30,863 nucleotides of DNA, taken from positions 1 to 30,863 of the IMG/VR virus record IMGVR_UViG_3300048067_000077; one strand, 5' to 3'. The notes below the pieces were generated by a model, which saw nothing but the letters and a program-made list of their open reading frames with translations, was not told where the DNA came from and did not search any database. Below, piece by piece: positions 5,843 to 12,119 of this stretch (position 1 is its first letter; each line of letters opens with the position of its first letter). The position numbers and the translations under genes were made by a program. This stretch comes from a virus.

Positions 5843-6687
5843 TAAAAATCTCCTAGTTTTTCAGTTAGTTCTTTTAGTCTATGTTTCATAAAATAAGGTA
5901 ATATTTTACTCCTATCACTTTGAGTAATTTTATTTACCCACATATTATATATAAGTTCCCCCAACTCATTTGGTATACTATCAAAGTCTATCAATGTTTT
6001 GTTTCTTTGATAGTTTCTTTTTATCTCACCCTCTGGAATACCATTCTCTTTCCATTCTGTTAATTTCTTTTTCGTTATAGGTCTTTGTCTTAATTCATCT
6101 ACAAAGACAGTATCTTGTGATAAAACATTTGGAACACCATCACCTTTATCACCTCTTATAATATGTTCAAACTTATATTGTTCTGGGTTGTCATCAACCA
6201 CAAATTTTTTCAAAGTCGGTGAATATTGTTTTACATTATTCTTTTCGTGTAATTGTATGAAGTCTTTATCTCCAGATATAATTAATATATCTTCATATAA
6301 ATTTGGTGTAGAAGAAATCCTATTTGATATTATCGCAATAATATCATCAGCTTCTGCACCTTCAATTTTTAAAACTTTATATGGGAAATTTTCTTCTAAC
6401 TCATTTTGAATTTTAGTTAGTATATCAAATAGTTCATTCCAATTTAAACTACTTTCACTTCTTGCTTTTTTACGATTTTGTTTGTAATATGGAAAGTAAT
6501 CTTTTCTCCAACAATGTCTGTCATCATAACAAAGCACCAATTCACCAAAATCTTTACTGAATTTTGTTTTATATGACCTTAAAGAATTTAGTACCATATG
6601 CCTTACCAAATCTTCACTCAAAGGTTCATCTTTTATCTGTATCATCAAATTACTAATTGTAACTTGATTCATATCAACTAATATCAT
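5842..6687 (-). CDS. rnh: T4-type RNase H (5'-3' exonuclease/flap endonuclease)
   Basis: The 281-residue protein matches T4 RNase H, a FEN-1-like nuclease that removes RNA primers from lagging-strand fragments. Metal-binding acidic residues appear in the expected order: Asp5 in MILVDMNQ, Asp55-Asp56 in LCYDDRHCWR, Glu112 and Asp114-Asp115 in EGAEADDII, Asp140 and Asp142 in SGDKDF, and Asp180 and Asp183 in RGDKGDGVPN (helix-hairpin-helix region). Length is close to the T4 protein (305). It belongs with the primase and exonuclease as the replication set of the window. The start overlaps the upstream gene by 4 bases (ATGA). Confidence 0.92.
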   Translation of the reverse strand: MILVDMNQVTISNLMIQIKDEPLSEDLVRHMVLNSLRSYKTKFSKDFGELVLCYDDRHCWRKDYFPYYKQNRKKARSESSLNWNELFDILTKIQNELEENFPYKVLKIEGAEADDIIAIISNRISSTPNLYEDILIISGDKDFIQLHEKNNVKQYSPTLKKFVVDDNPEQYKFEHIIRGDKGDGVPNVLSQDTVFVDELRQRPITKKKLTEWKENGIPEGEIKRNYQRNKTLIDFDSIPNELGELIYNMWVNKITQSDRSKILPYFMKHRLKELTEKLGDF

Positions 6688-7076
6688 TTATTCTTTTTTT
6701 TGTCCAAAGCTTTTAAAAACTTAGGTATCAATTCCATTTTAAATATTGTGTTAGTATTACCCTTTTTATCTTTTTCTTGAACCATAAACTTATCAACTAA
6801 AGGTTGCATTTCGTGTTTAATATCTAAATCTCTGTAAATAGAGCTCTTGATTGATTCAATAACAAAAGATAAATCTTTTATAAATGTTGGGTTATTAACT
6901 TTCAATCCATTATCATCTAAAGCGTGTACTAATTGTACTATCAAGGCTTCAGTAAGTGTATCTGCAAAAGACATATCTTCATTAAGTCTTAACAAATTTT
7001 TGTCTGGCTTAACCACTTTTCTTTTACCCTTAAATCTTTTAGGAAATGTAATTATGTTATCGTTTTTCTTTTCCAT
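6684..7076 (-). CDS. Conserved hypothetical phage protein, 130 residues
   Basis: The most credible start is the ATG at 7076 (MEKKNDNIITFPKRFKGKRK); the longer frame to 7166 overlaps the next gene heavily and adds an unlikely Cys/Trp-rich stretch. The protein is helical, with LRLNEDMSFADTLTEALIVQ, VHALDDNGLKVNNPTFIKDL and a basic C-terminus (LKALDKKKNK). Similar proteins (an IxFP opening, then a region on the order of DxxGxxVxxxxFxxDL) are common in T4-like marine phages. Function unknown. The gene overlaps rnh by 4 bases. Confidence 0.7.
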   Translation of the reverse strand: MEKKNDNIITFPKRFKGKRKVVKPDKNLLRLNEDMSFADTLTEALIVQLVHALDDNGLKVNNPTFIKDLSFVIESIKSSIYRDLDIKHEMQPLVDKFMVQEKDKKGNTNTIFKMELIPKFLKALDKKKNK

Positions 7077-7084
7077 AATAATAT

Positions 7085-7327
7085 TTATGTCCAAAAGTTC
7101 ATTAAACCAACAACTGATATAATAAACCCAACAGAGTTTAATAGTATGATAGAACCGTCTTTCCAATAATATCCAACACTAACCCATACAACACTACCAA
7201 TGGTCATAAAGTATAGGTTTAGTGGATAGATATTAAAAGATGTAAAACATAAGCCTGTCAACAATAGGATAGAACCAAACCATTTTAGACCTCTAACATC
7301 TTTTCTTTTTCTATTTTTCTTATACAT
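7085..7327 (-). CDS. Small three-helix membrane protein (DUF6552-like)
   Basis: The 80-residue protein starts with a basic cluster (MYKKNRKRKDVRGLKWFG) and then shows three hydrophobic helices: about residues 15-35 (ILLLTGLCFTSFNIYPLN), 38-54 (YFMTIGSVVWVSVGYYW) and 58-77 (IILLNSVGFIISVVGLM). The pattern (LKWxG, N-I-x-P-L-N, then xGSxxW) resembles a small membrane protein family of marine alphaproteobacteria that I recall as DUF6552, which would imply a host-derived gene. That resemblance is from memory. It lies just downstream of the bS21 gene and overlaps its end by 43 bases. Confidence 0.65.
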   Translation of the reverse strand: MYKKNRKRKDVRGLKWFGSILLLTGLCFTSFNIYPLNLYFMTIGSVVWVSVGYYWKDGSIILLNSVGFIISVVGLMNFWT

Positions 7328-7551
7328 CTTCTTGTACTCGCAGCCTTCTCTTTTCTTTTTCTTTCACTTCTAGTTTCAAAGAACTCTCTTTTGCGAAGTT
7401 CATTGAACATATCTTCTTTTTGTAACTTCTTTTTAAGTTTTCTGATTGCCTTATCAATATTACCGTTTTCTACTGCAACAGCAGTACCAGGCAATCTTTT
7501 CTCTGGAAATCTTTTCTTTTTATTAAACTTATGTACTTGTTTGAATTTCAT
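7285..7551 (-). CDS. rpsU: Ribosomal protein bS21 homolog
   Basis: Residues 24-80 are a clear bS21: AVAVENGNIDKAIRKLKKKL, then QKEDMFNELRKREFFETRSE and a basic end with KRKEKAASTRRCIRK. bS21 sits on the 30S subunit near the anti-Shine-Dalgarno end of 16S rRNA and helps initiation. Phage copies are thought to replace or supplement the host protein and so favour phage mRNAs. The protein has a basic N-terminal extension of about 22 residues (MKFKQVHKFNKKKRFPEKRL) beyond the usual start. The gene itself has one of the strongest ribosome sites here, GGAGG six bases before the ATG, lying within the upstream gene (23-base overlap). Confidence 0.92.
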   Translation of the reverse strand: MKFKQVHKFNKKKRFPEKRLPGTAVAVENGNIDKAIRKLKKKLQKEDMFNELRKREFFETRSERKRKEKAASTRRCIRKIEKEKMLEV

Positions 7552-7726
7552 ACATATCCTCCATTAATTGATTAGTAACTTCTGCTTCATATTGGTCAAT
7601 GCCTGTTAAAAAAGCATTGATATCTGTTATTGATAGTTTTGTAATATCCGAAACATCTGCACACTTCATAACATAGTCTACAATGTGATTAGGGATATCT
7701 TCGTGTGTATTATAAAAAAAAATCAT
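7529..7726 (-). CDS. Small acidic hypothetical protein, 65 residues
   Basis: The protein begins MIFFYNTHEDIPNHIVDYVM and is acidic and helical, with SDITKLSITDINAFLTGIDQ and a C-terminal NQLMEDMYEIQTST. No motif is recognised. It is translationally coupled on both sides: its ATG overlaps the stop of the 62-residue gene by 4 bases, and its end contains the ribosome site and start of bS21. It probably belongs to the early transcript begun at 7918-7945. Confidence 0.6.
   Translation of the reverse strand: MIFFYNTHEDIPNHIVDYVMKCADVSDITKLSITDINAFLTGIDQYEAEVTNQLMEDMYEIQTST
7558..7562 (-). promoter_or_regulatory. Strong Shine-Dalgarno site of the bS21 gene
   Basis: GGAGG on the minus strand, six bases before the ATG at 7551. 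It pairs with five consecutive anti-Shine-Dalgarno bases and fixes the start of the bS21 gene at the long form. Confidence 0.65.
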
Positions 7727-7911
7727 AATTTAAAATTGTACCTTTCTATCTCACTTTTAATCATTTCAGAATAATGTTTAAGATAACTTACTCCAGAGTC
7801 ATTAATACCGTGTTTTTCTGTATTATTAACTTTTTCATTCATCATCTTGACAATCTCTGAAAGATTTTCAATAGCGAGTTGTTTATTTGTTTTTATTTCT
7901 TTCCATTCCAT
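7723..7911 (-). CDS. Small helical hypothetical protein, 62 residues
   Basis: The protein begins MEWKEIKTNKQLAIENLSEI and continues as charged helix (MMNEKVNNTEKHG, then YLKHYSEMIKSEIERYNFKL). No family is recognised. It is the first gene behind a predicted promoter whose -10 box ends only six bases before the ATG, so its message may be leaderless; there is no Shine-Dalgarno site. It likely heads an early operon running through bS21. Confidence 0.6.
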   Translation of the reverse strand: MEWKEIKTNKQLAIENLSEIVKMMNEKVNNTEKHGINDSGVSYLKHYSEMIKSEIERYNFKL

Positions 7912-7917
7912 AATTAC

Positions 7918-7945
7918 ATCTTACCATAAAAATTAATATTGTCAA
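7918..7945 (-). promoter_or_regulatory. Predicted sigma-70 promoter giving a leaderless transcript
   Basis: Minus strand: TTGACA (7945-7940), 16-base spacer, TAAGAT (7923-7918) with an upstream TG (extended -10). The -10 ends six bases before the ATG at 7911, so transcription should start at or next to the start codon. Confidence 0.6.
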
Positions 7946-7947
7946 CC

Positions 7948-8199
7948 CTAATTTAAAGTTTCTACTAACTCACCATTTTCTATTTTAACTAATCTAACTA
8001 ATTGACCAAAGTTTGTTTTGAAAACTTCTACTAAATTATCATAATCTCCAGACATCATTTCTTTGACTATTGTGTCAATCTCATCTTTTGATAAATTTAA
8101 TTTAACTCCTAAATATTTTGCCTTACTCATCAATGCAAATGCATTTCCGTCTGGGCCGTTTAAATTTACTTCTACTCTATACTGCAATTTTGCCTCCAT
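7948..8199 (-). CDS. Hypothetical phage protein, 83 residues
   Basis: I favour the ATG at 8199 (MEAKLQYRVEVNLNGPDGNA); a longer frame to 8259 only adds sequence that overlaps the next gene. A TTG at 8187 with a GGAGG five bases before it is a real alternative start. The body reads FALMSKAKYLGVKLNLSKDE, then KEMMSGDYDNLVEVFKTNFG and LVRLVKIENGEL. The NLNGPDGNAFxLM plus GDYxNLV layout is, from memory, common in small phage proteins of unknown function. Predicted alpha/beta, soluble. Confidence 0.6.
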   Translation of the reverse strand: MEAKLQYRVEVNLNGPDGNAFALMSKAKYLGVKLNLSKDEIDTIVKEMMSGDYDNLVEVFKTNFGQLVRLVKIENGELVETLN

Positions 8200-8461
8200 T
8201 GTAATAACATCTTGTTTCTTTATCAGTAGGTTTAACATCTCCTCTGCCATCAGCTTCACACTCTACAATATCGTAATAACCTTTATTTTGACCTTCTATG
8301 GCACAAAATGCATTATTTACAGTATCAGTATAAAATGTATCTGGATTTAAATCTATATCAAATAGAGCATTAAATTTAGGGCTCCATTCGTCATACCACC
8401 AATTACCACAAGGTGTCATAGTCCGACCTTTTTTATCTAAAACTTTATAACATTTTTCCAT
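8177..8461 (-). CDS. Hypothetical protein, 94 residues
   Basis: The protein begins MEKCYKVLDKKGRTMTPCGN and is rich in aromatic residues (WWYDEWSPKF, FDIDLNPDTFYTD) and in Cys (5 in 94), ending ETRCYYNGGKIAV. The Cys residues do not form an obvious zinc motif. Its last codons hold the GGAGG that may drive the next gene. It forms TAATG-like coupling with the upstream gene at 8461. Function not recognised; probably an early host-interaction gene. Confidence 0.6.
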   Translation of the reverse strand: MEKCYKVLDKKGRTMTPCGNWWYDEWSPKFNALFDIDLNPDTFYTDTVNNAFCAIEGQNKGYYDIVECEADGRGDVKPTDKETRCYYNGGKIAV

Positions 8462-8709
8462 TATTTTACCTCTTTCAAATTAAATTTACTTGTAAGAATA
8501 TCTCTTACTCTTTCTCTGTCAAGACTATCACCATAAAATGGTAAAGAATCATCACTTGAAACATAGTCAATAGTTGCAGTAGTGATATTATCTCTAGTTG
8601 CACCCATATCATAGATACCATTTTTACCATAAAAATCATAAACATACTCTACAAATTCATTCATTCGTTTTGCAAATTTTAGACTATTAAATATATCTTT
8701 TTTTTCCAT
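8461..8709 (-). CDS. Hypothetical early protein, 82 residues
   Basis: The protein begins MEKKDIFNSLKFAKRMNEFV and continues EYVYDFYGKNGIYDMGATRD, with a C-terminal RERVRDILTSKFNLKEVK. It is acidic and soluble. It sits directly behind a consensus promoter with an AAGAGAGAAAAAT leader before the ATG. No family is recognised. Position and promoter type suggest early expression. Confidence 0.6.
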   Translation of the reverse strand: MEKKDIFNSLKFAKRMNEFVEYVYDFYGKNGIYDMGATRDNITTATIDYVSSDDSLPFYGDSLDRERVRDILTSKFNLKEVK

Positions 8710-8742
8710 ATTTTTCTCTCTTTCTTTCTTGATTATATTATT

Positions 8743-8771
8743 ATTATACTTTGTTTTAAGAACAATGTCAA
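8743..8771 (-). promoter_or_regulatory. Consensus sigma-70-type early promoter
   Basis: Minus strand: TTGACA (8771-8766), 17-base spacer, TATAAT (8748-8743): full consensus. The spacer (TTGTTCTTAAAACAAAG) is nearly identical to that of the promoter at 9120-9148. Confidence 0.8.
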
Positions 8772-8785
8772 GTCTTTTTTTTAAA

Positions 8786-9085
8786 TTATTTTGTTAATTT
8801 TCTTTGTTTTCTTCTTTGTTGTTCGTTCCAAACTTCTTCTTGAACTTGTAAAGAAGGCCACTCGTGGTCATCTTCTATTGTATCATTAACCCACGCTAAC
8901 AAATCATTTGCTAACTTTTTTGCCTCTGTTTTACTAAGATTAACAACATTCATAGAATTATCAGATTGCATCCAATTAGTCTTTGGATTTCTTACAGTCA
9001 ATACACTCAATCTTGCACCACCAAAACCAGCATACTGTCTTAAACTTATTGTTTTTTTATTTGAAGATTTAACTCTTTTACCCAT
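8786..9085 (-). CDS. Hypothetical early protein, 99 residues
   Basis: The protein has a basic start (MGKRVKSSNKKTISLRQYAG), a beta-like middle (GARLSVLTVRNPKTNWMQSD), an NVVNLSKTEAKKLANDLLAW helix and a charged C-terminus (NEQQRRKQRKLTK). It may bind nucleic acid or a host protein, but no family is recognised. It has its own near-consensus promoter and an AAAGGACAAAAAA leader. A second early promoter follows its stop, so it may be expressed as a single-gene unit. Confidence 0.6.
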   Translation of the reverse strand: MGKRVKSSNKKTISLRQYAGFGGARLSVLTVRNPKTNWMQSDNSMNVVNLSKTEAKKLANDLLAWVNDTIEDDHEWPSLQVQEEVWNEQQRRKQRKLTK

Positions 9086-9119
9086 TTTTTTGTCCTTTCT
9101 TTCTTGACTTTATGTATCT

Positions 9120-9148
9120 ATTGTACCTTGTTTTGAGAACAATGTCAA
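9120..9148 (-). promoter_or_regulatory. Near-consensus sigma-70-type early promoter
   Basis: Minus strand: TTGACA (9148-9143), 17-base spacer, TACAAT (9125-9120). Spacer TTGTTCTCAAAACAAGG matches the promoter at 8743-8771 at 15 of 17 positions. The rest of the gap 9086-9196 is AT-rich sequence in which I see no gene or hairpin. Confidence 0.78.
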
Positions 9149-9196
9149 GTAAAAAAGTTAAAAAAATGAAAAAAAGATATGAATTAAATCAATGAC

Positions 9197-9748
9197 TTAC
9201 GAAGATATGTTATATTTTCTGTAATCATTGTGGTTTCCATACCAATGAACTTCGGTATGAATCTTGTTTTTATTGGATTTTATAATGTGTTTTTCCCACC
9301 AATCTGGTTCTTTTACAGTACAATGTGCATTTTCACCGTTTGGTAGTATTGCTTGTGCAAGTCTAGTGCAAATCGCAAGATATACAAATTTGTTTGCCTT
9401 ACTGTATATCTCATCAAGTATTTTAGGTACTATCTCTTCTGGTATATGTTCTAAAACATCTGTTGATATAACACCATCAAACTTATCCTCTGGTATGTTT
9501 TCGTGTTCTGGAAAGCCTGGGTCGTACATATAGATGTTTTCATCATTTATATGAAATAAGATGTTAAGGTGTGAATCTGTGTATTGACTACCCTTTCCAC
9601 AACCATAATCTAATACTGTTTGAGAATTTGTTATCAAAACAATATTCGCAATGTTTGGGGTTTCTTTAAATAAACTAACACCTTGATAGGTGTTTTTATC
9701 TTCGTGCATTGACCTATACAAGTCAATATAATGTTGTTCAATGTCCAT
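9197..9748 (-). CDS. Class I SAM-dependent methyltransferase
   Basis: The 183-residue protein has methyltransferase motif I as TVLDYGCGKGSQY (residues 44-56) and a motif III/IV-like stretch DGVISTDVLEHIPEE (91-105), typical of Methyltransf_11/25 type Rossmann enzymes. The end, NKIHTEVHWYGNHNDYRKYN, could help bind substrate. The substrate is unknown; possibilities are small molecules, lipid or protein. It is shorter than many relatives (200-250 residues), so the cap region is minimal. The start overlaps the PD-(D/E)XK nuclease gene by 11 bases. Confidence 0.85.
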   Translation of the reverse strand: MDIEQHYIDLYRSMHEDKNTYQGVSLFKETPNIANIVLITNSQTVLDYGCGKGSQYTDSHLNILFHINDENIYMYDPGFPEHENIPEDKFDGVISTDVLEHIPEEIVPKILDEIYSKANKFVYLAICTRLAQAILPNGENAHCTVKEPDWWEKHIIKSNKNKIHTEVHWYGNHNDYRKYNISS

Positions 9749-10073
9749 TATGTAACCTCATAAAATATTCTGCATCAATTAAAACTAATGGTTTTTGATT
9801 GTTTCTTTTTATAACAACAATCGGTTCATATTTACCAGCATTATCAGATGCTTGTTTATATGACTCCCATATGTTTAATTTTTCTTGGTTTTTACATTCA
9901 ATAGAATATGGAAACTTTTCTCTTGCAGCTCTTGCCATAATTAAATCTTCACCACCAGCACCCATTGAACGACTTTCAATATCCTCTTCGTGTATATCTA
10001 ATTTTTCTATGAGTTGTTCCCTAACCCATTTCTGTAATCTTCTACCTTTAGATTTTTTACTCTGTGTCTTCAT
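9738..10073 (-). CDS. PD-(D/E)XK-type phage nuclease
   Basis: This 111-residue protein carries the small-nuclease signature: RRLQKWVREQL, then SRSMGAGGEDLIM (Asp43) and, after a short strand, YSIECKNQEKL, giving the ExK pair Glu59-Lys61. A C-terminal strand KPLVLIDAEYFMRL closes the fold. Homologs in T4-like marine phages are usually left hypothetical. The fold could serve Holliday-junction resolution or cutting of host or modified DNA. It is preceded by a zinc ribbon gene with which it overlaps by 17 bases. Confidence 0.75.
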   Translation of the reverse strand: MKTQSKKSKGRRLQKWVREQLIEKLDIHEEDIESRSMGAGGEDLIMARAAREKFPYSIECKNQEKLNIWESYKQASDNAGKYEPIVVIKRNNQKPLVLIDAEYFMRLHNGH

Positions 10074-10203
10074 CTACATTATCTTCATCAAGTTCTTCAC
10101 CACAAAAAGGACAATGATTAACTTTATAGTATTCATCGTCCATATTGTGACTTATTTTAAATTCTGCTTCACAAGAATCGCAATAAATTGTTTTTCCAGG
10201 CAT
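10057..10203 (-). CDS. Small zinc-ribbon protein, 48 residues
   Basis: From the ATG at 10203 the minus strand gives MPGKTIYCDSCEAEFKISHN, a short linker, then VNHCPFCGEELDEDNVDEDT and Glu-stop. Two CxxC pairs (Cys8-Cys11 and, after a loop, CPFC) make a clear zinc ribbon with a very acidic tail. Such proteins are common in T4-like cyanophages. Its start forms TAATG with the ribonucleotide reductase stop, so it is translated from the same message. A role as a transcription or nuclease cofactor is only a guess. Confidence 0.75.
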   Translation of the reverse strand: MPGKTIYCDSCEAEFKISHNMDDEYYKVNHCPFCGEELDEDNVDEDTE

Positions 10204-12119
10204 TACTGAATCTCACAAGAACCAGACGAACACGCAAGTTCTTGTGAACCTACTGTCATATCGGATTTCTCATACTCTGATAACTTATTCCAATCAACAG
10301 TAATAGGCATTTTATTCAATAAATCATTATACTCTTTTTCATCACAATCTTGATACGGTGCTTGTTTATATGTATGTTCACTATATGGTAAGAAACTTAC
10401 TCCACTCATTAAGTCAAAGTTCTTATATACCCAAGCTCCAACATCAATCCATTCTTCTTCTTTTACAGAAATAGTAACTGAAGGTTTGTGTTCACACCAA
10501 TGTACTTGATATGTTTTCCAAAGTTCTAGTTGTTCAATCGCAGTTAAATCTTGTCTAAATACTGCATCTGGACTACATTTTATTGGAAAAGAAAACACAG
10601 TAGTATCATTTGGTTTCATAACATCATCTTCATTAGGAAAACCTTCTTCTACCATCATCTTTGTAAGTGGGTCTTTTTTATCACCTCTTACAGTTCTAAT
10701 ATAATAAGGATTGTGTCTAGCGTGAATACCACTTGCACTATCTACTAATTGTGAAACAGTTCCAGACGGTTTCACACAAGTAATCGCAGCTGAGTGATTA
10801 ATCTTTAATTTCTTAGACCAATCTTTGTTAGTATCTACTGACATTTGTTTAAGGTTCTTTAACAATGAATCTAAACCATTTAGTTTACCAGCAGTCCATT
10901 TATTATCCATAATACCAGTAAGAGATACACCTAATAATCTTTCTTCAACACAATTCTTTTTCCAATCTTTACTTACATATTTAAAATTAGTAAGTGTAGA
11001 TTGAAATGTTCCAAGTATTGTTGCAAGTTTTACTTTTCTTAGTAATGTATCTTCTGTATCCTTTGGTCTGACAACAACTTCAGATAAGTTACAAAATTCT
11101 CTACTTCGTAAAATTATTTCTGAGCAAGGATTTGTTCCAAAATCATATCCAACATCTCTTCTTTCATTCTTCTCTGCAATTCTCTTTGCAGATTCTCTGT
11201 TGAATATTCCTCGTTCACCAGACTTAGAATCATAAAGTGCTTTCCATTCGTCCATAAAAATGCCTATGTCTGGTTTCTCAGTATAACAAGCAGAGTTATT
11301 CGCAAGTGCTCTTTGACCATTATCAATCCACCATTGACCAGACTTTGCAACTCTCATTCTATCGTCAGAAAGATTAGATAAACTAATTAATGCACTTCTT
11401 CTAACACCACCAACAACAACAATCTCTGCTGTTTTACAAACAATATCGTGACATTCAATAGAACTTAATTTTCTTCCGTGTGCATTTTGAAATATTTCTG
11501 TTGTGAATTCAAATAATCTATGTAATGGTTCAGGCCCAGATGCACGACCACCAAAAGTTTTTAGTGGAGCACCAGCTGGTCTTACTTTAGTTAAATCCCA
11601 TTTAGGTATTTGTCCGTGATATAACATTGCAACAAGTTCTTTAAATGCTTTTGCCCAACCCATTTTACTGTCTTGAACAACAATAGTTGTATCACTAGGG
11701 TGAAACTCTTCTGCAACTGTTGGTAGATTACCAACAAATTGTCTTTCAACTGAGAATCCTACCCCAGTTCCATTCATCAATACATATAGTATTTCGTCAA
11801 ATGCTTGTGGTCTATCAACTGCAACATAACTACAATTATAACCAGCAATATTTTCTCTTCTTAGTGCTTCACCAGCTGTCATTAAACATCTCATAGAAGG
11901 CATAATATCAAGATGTATTACTGCATCTTCCAACTCTTCTCTCAATGACTTATCTAGATTATATTTACAACTTTGTTTCAAATGTTCTTGAAAAAAATCA
12001 AAGTATCTAGTTACTGTTTCTCTCCAAGTTTCTCTTCTACCTTCTTTCGGTATCCACCTTGAGTATCTTGATAGGTGTATAAATTCTTGATAATTAGTTG
12101 GAAGTTTACCATTAAGCAT
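10203..12119 (-). CDS. nrdJ: Monomeric adenosylcobalamin-dependent (class II) ribonucleotide reductase
   Basis: The 638-residue protein reduces ribonucleotides to deoxyribonucleotides using coenzyme B12. It belongs to the monomeric (Lactobacillus RTPR-like) class: YNCSYVAVDRPQAFDEILYV with redox Cys96, TGVGFSVERQ, GRASGPEPLHRL, and TNPCSEIILRSREFCNLSEV holding Asn330, Cys332 (radical Cys), Glu334 and Cys343 (redox partner). The shuttle pair is at the end, ACSSGSC, Cys630 and Cys635. All expected catalytic residues are present. There is no partner small subunit gene nearby and no cobalamin riboswitch. It overlaps the primase gene by 8 bases. T4-like cyanophages usually have class I enzymes, so the choice of class II is notable. 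Confidence 0.93.
   Translation of the reverse strand: MLNGKLPTNYQEFIHLSRYSRWIPKEGRRETWRETVTRYFDFFQEHLKQSCKYNLDKSLREELEDAVIHLDIMPSMRCLMTAGEALRRENIAGYNCSYVAVDRPQAFDEILYVLMNGTGVGFSVERQFVGNLPTVAEEFHPSDTTIVVQDSKMGWAKAFKELVAMLYHGQIPKWDLTKVRPAGAPLKTFGGRASGPEPLHRLFEFTTEIFQNAHGRKLSSIECHDIVCKTAEIVVVGGVRRSALISLSNLSDDRMRVAKSGQWWIDNGQRALANNSACYTEKPDIGIFMDEWKALYDSKSGERGIFNRESAKRIAEKNERRDVGYDFGTNPCSEIILRSREFCNLSEVVVRPKDTEDTLLRKVKLATILGTFQSTLTNFKYVSKDWKKNCVEERLLGVSLTGIMDNKWTAGKLNGLDSLLKNLKQMSVDTNKDWSKKLKINHSAAITCVKPSGTVSQLVDSASGIHARHNPYYIRTVRGDKKDPLTKMMVEEGFPNEDDVMKPNDTTVFSFPIKCSPDAVFRQDLTAIEQLELWKTYQVHWCEHKPSVTISVKEEEWIDVGAWVYKNFDLMSGVSFLPYSEHTYKQAPYQDCDEKEYNDLLNKMPITVDWNKLSEYEKSDMTVGSQELACSSGSCEIQ

Noticed and set aside
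7077-7166. Longer N-terminus for the gene ending at 6684
   Set aside because: It overlaps the membrane protein gene and reads like the wrong frame of it; the ATG at 7076 gives a normal start.
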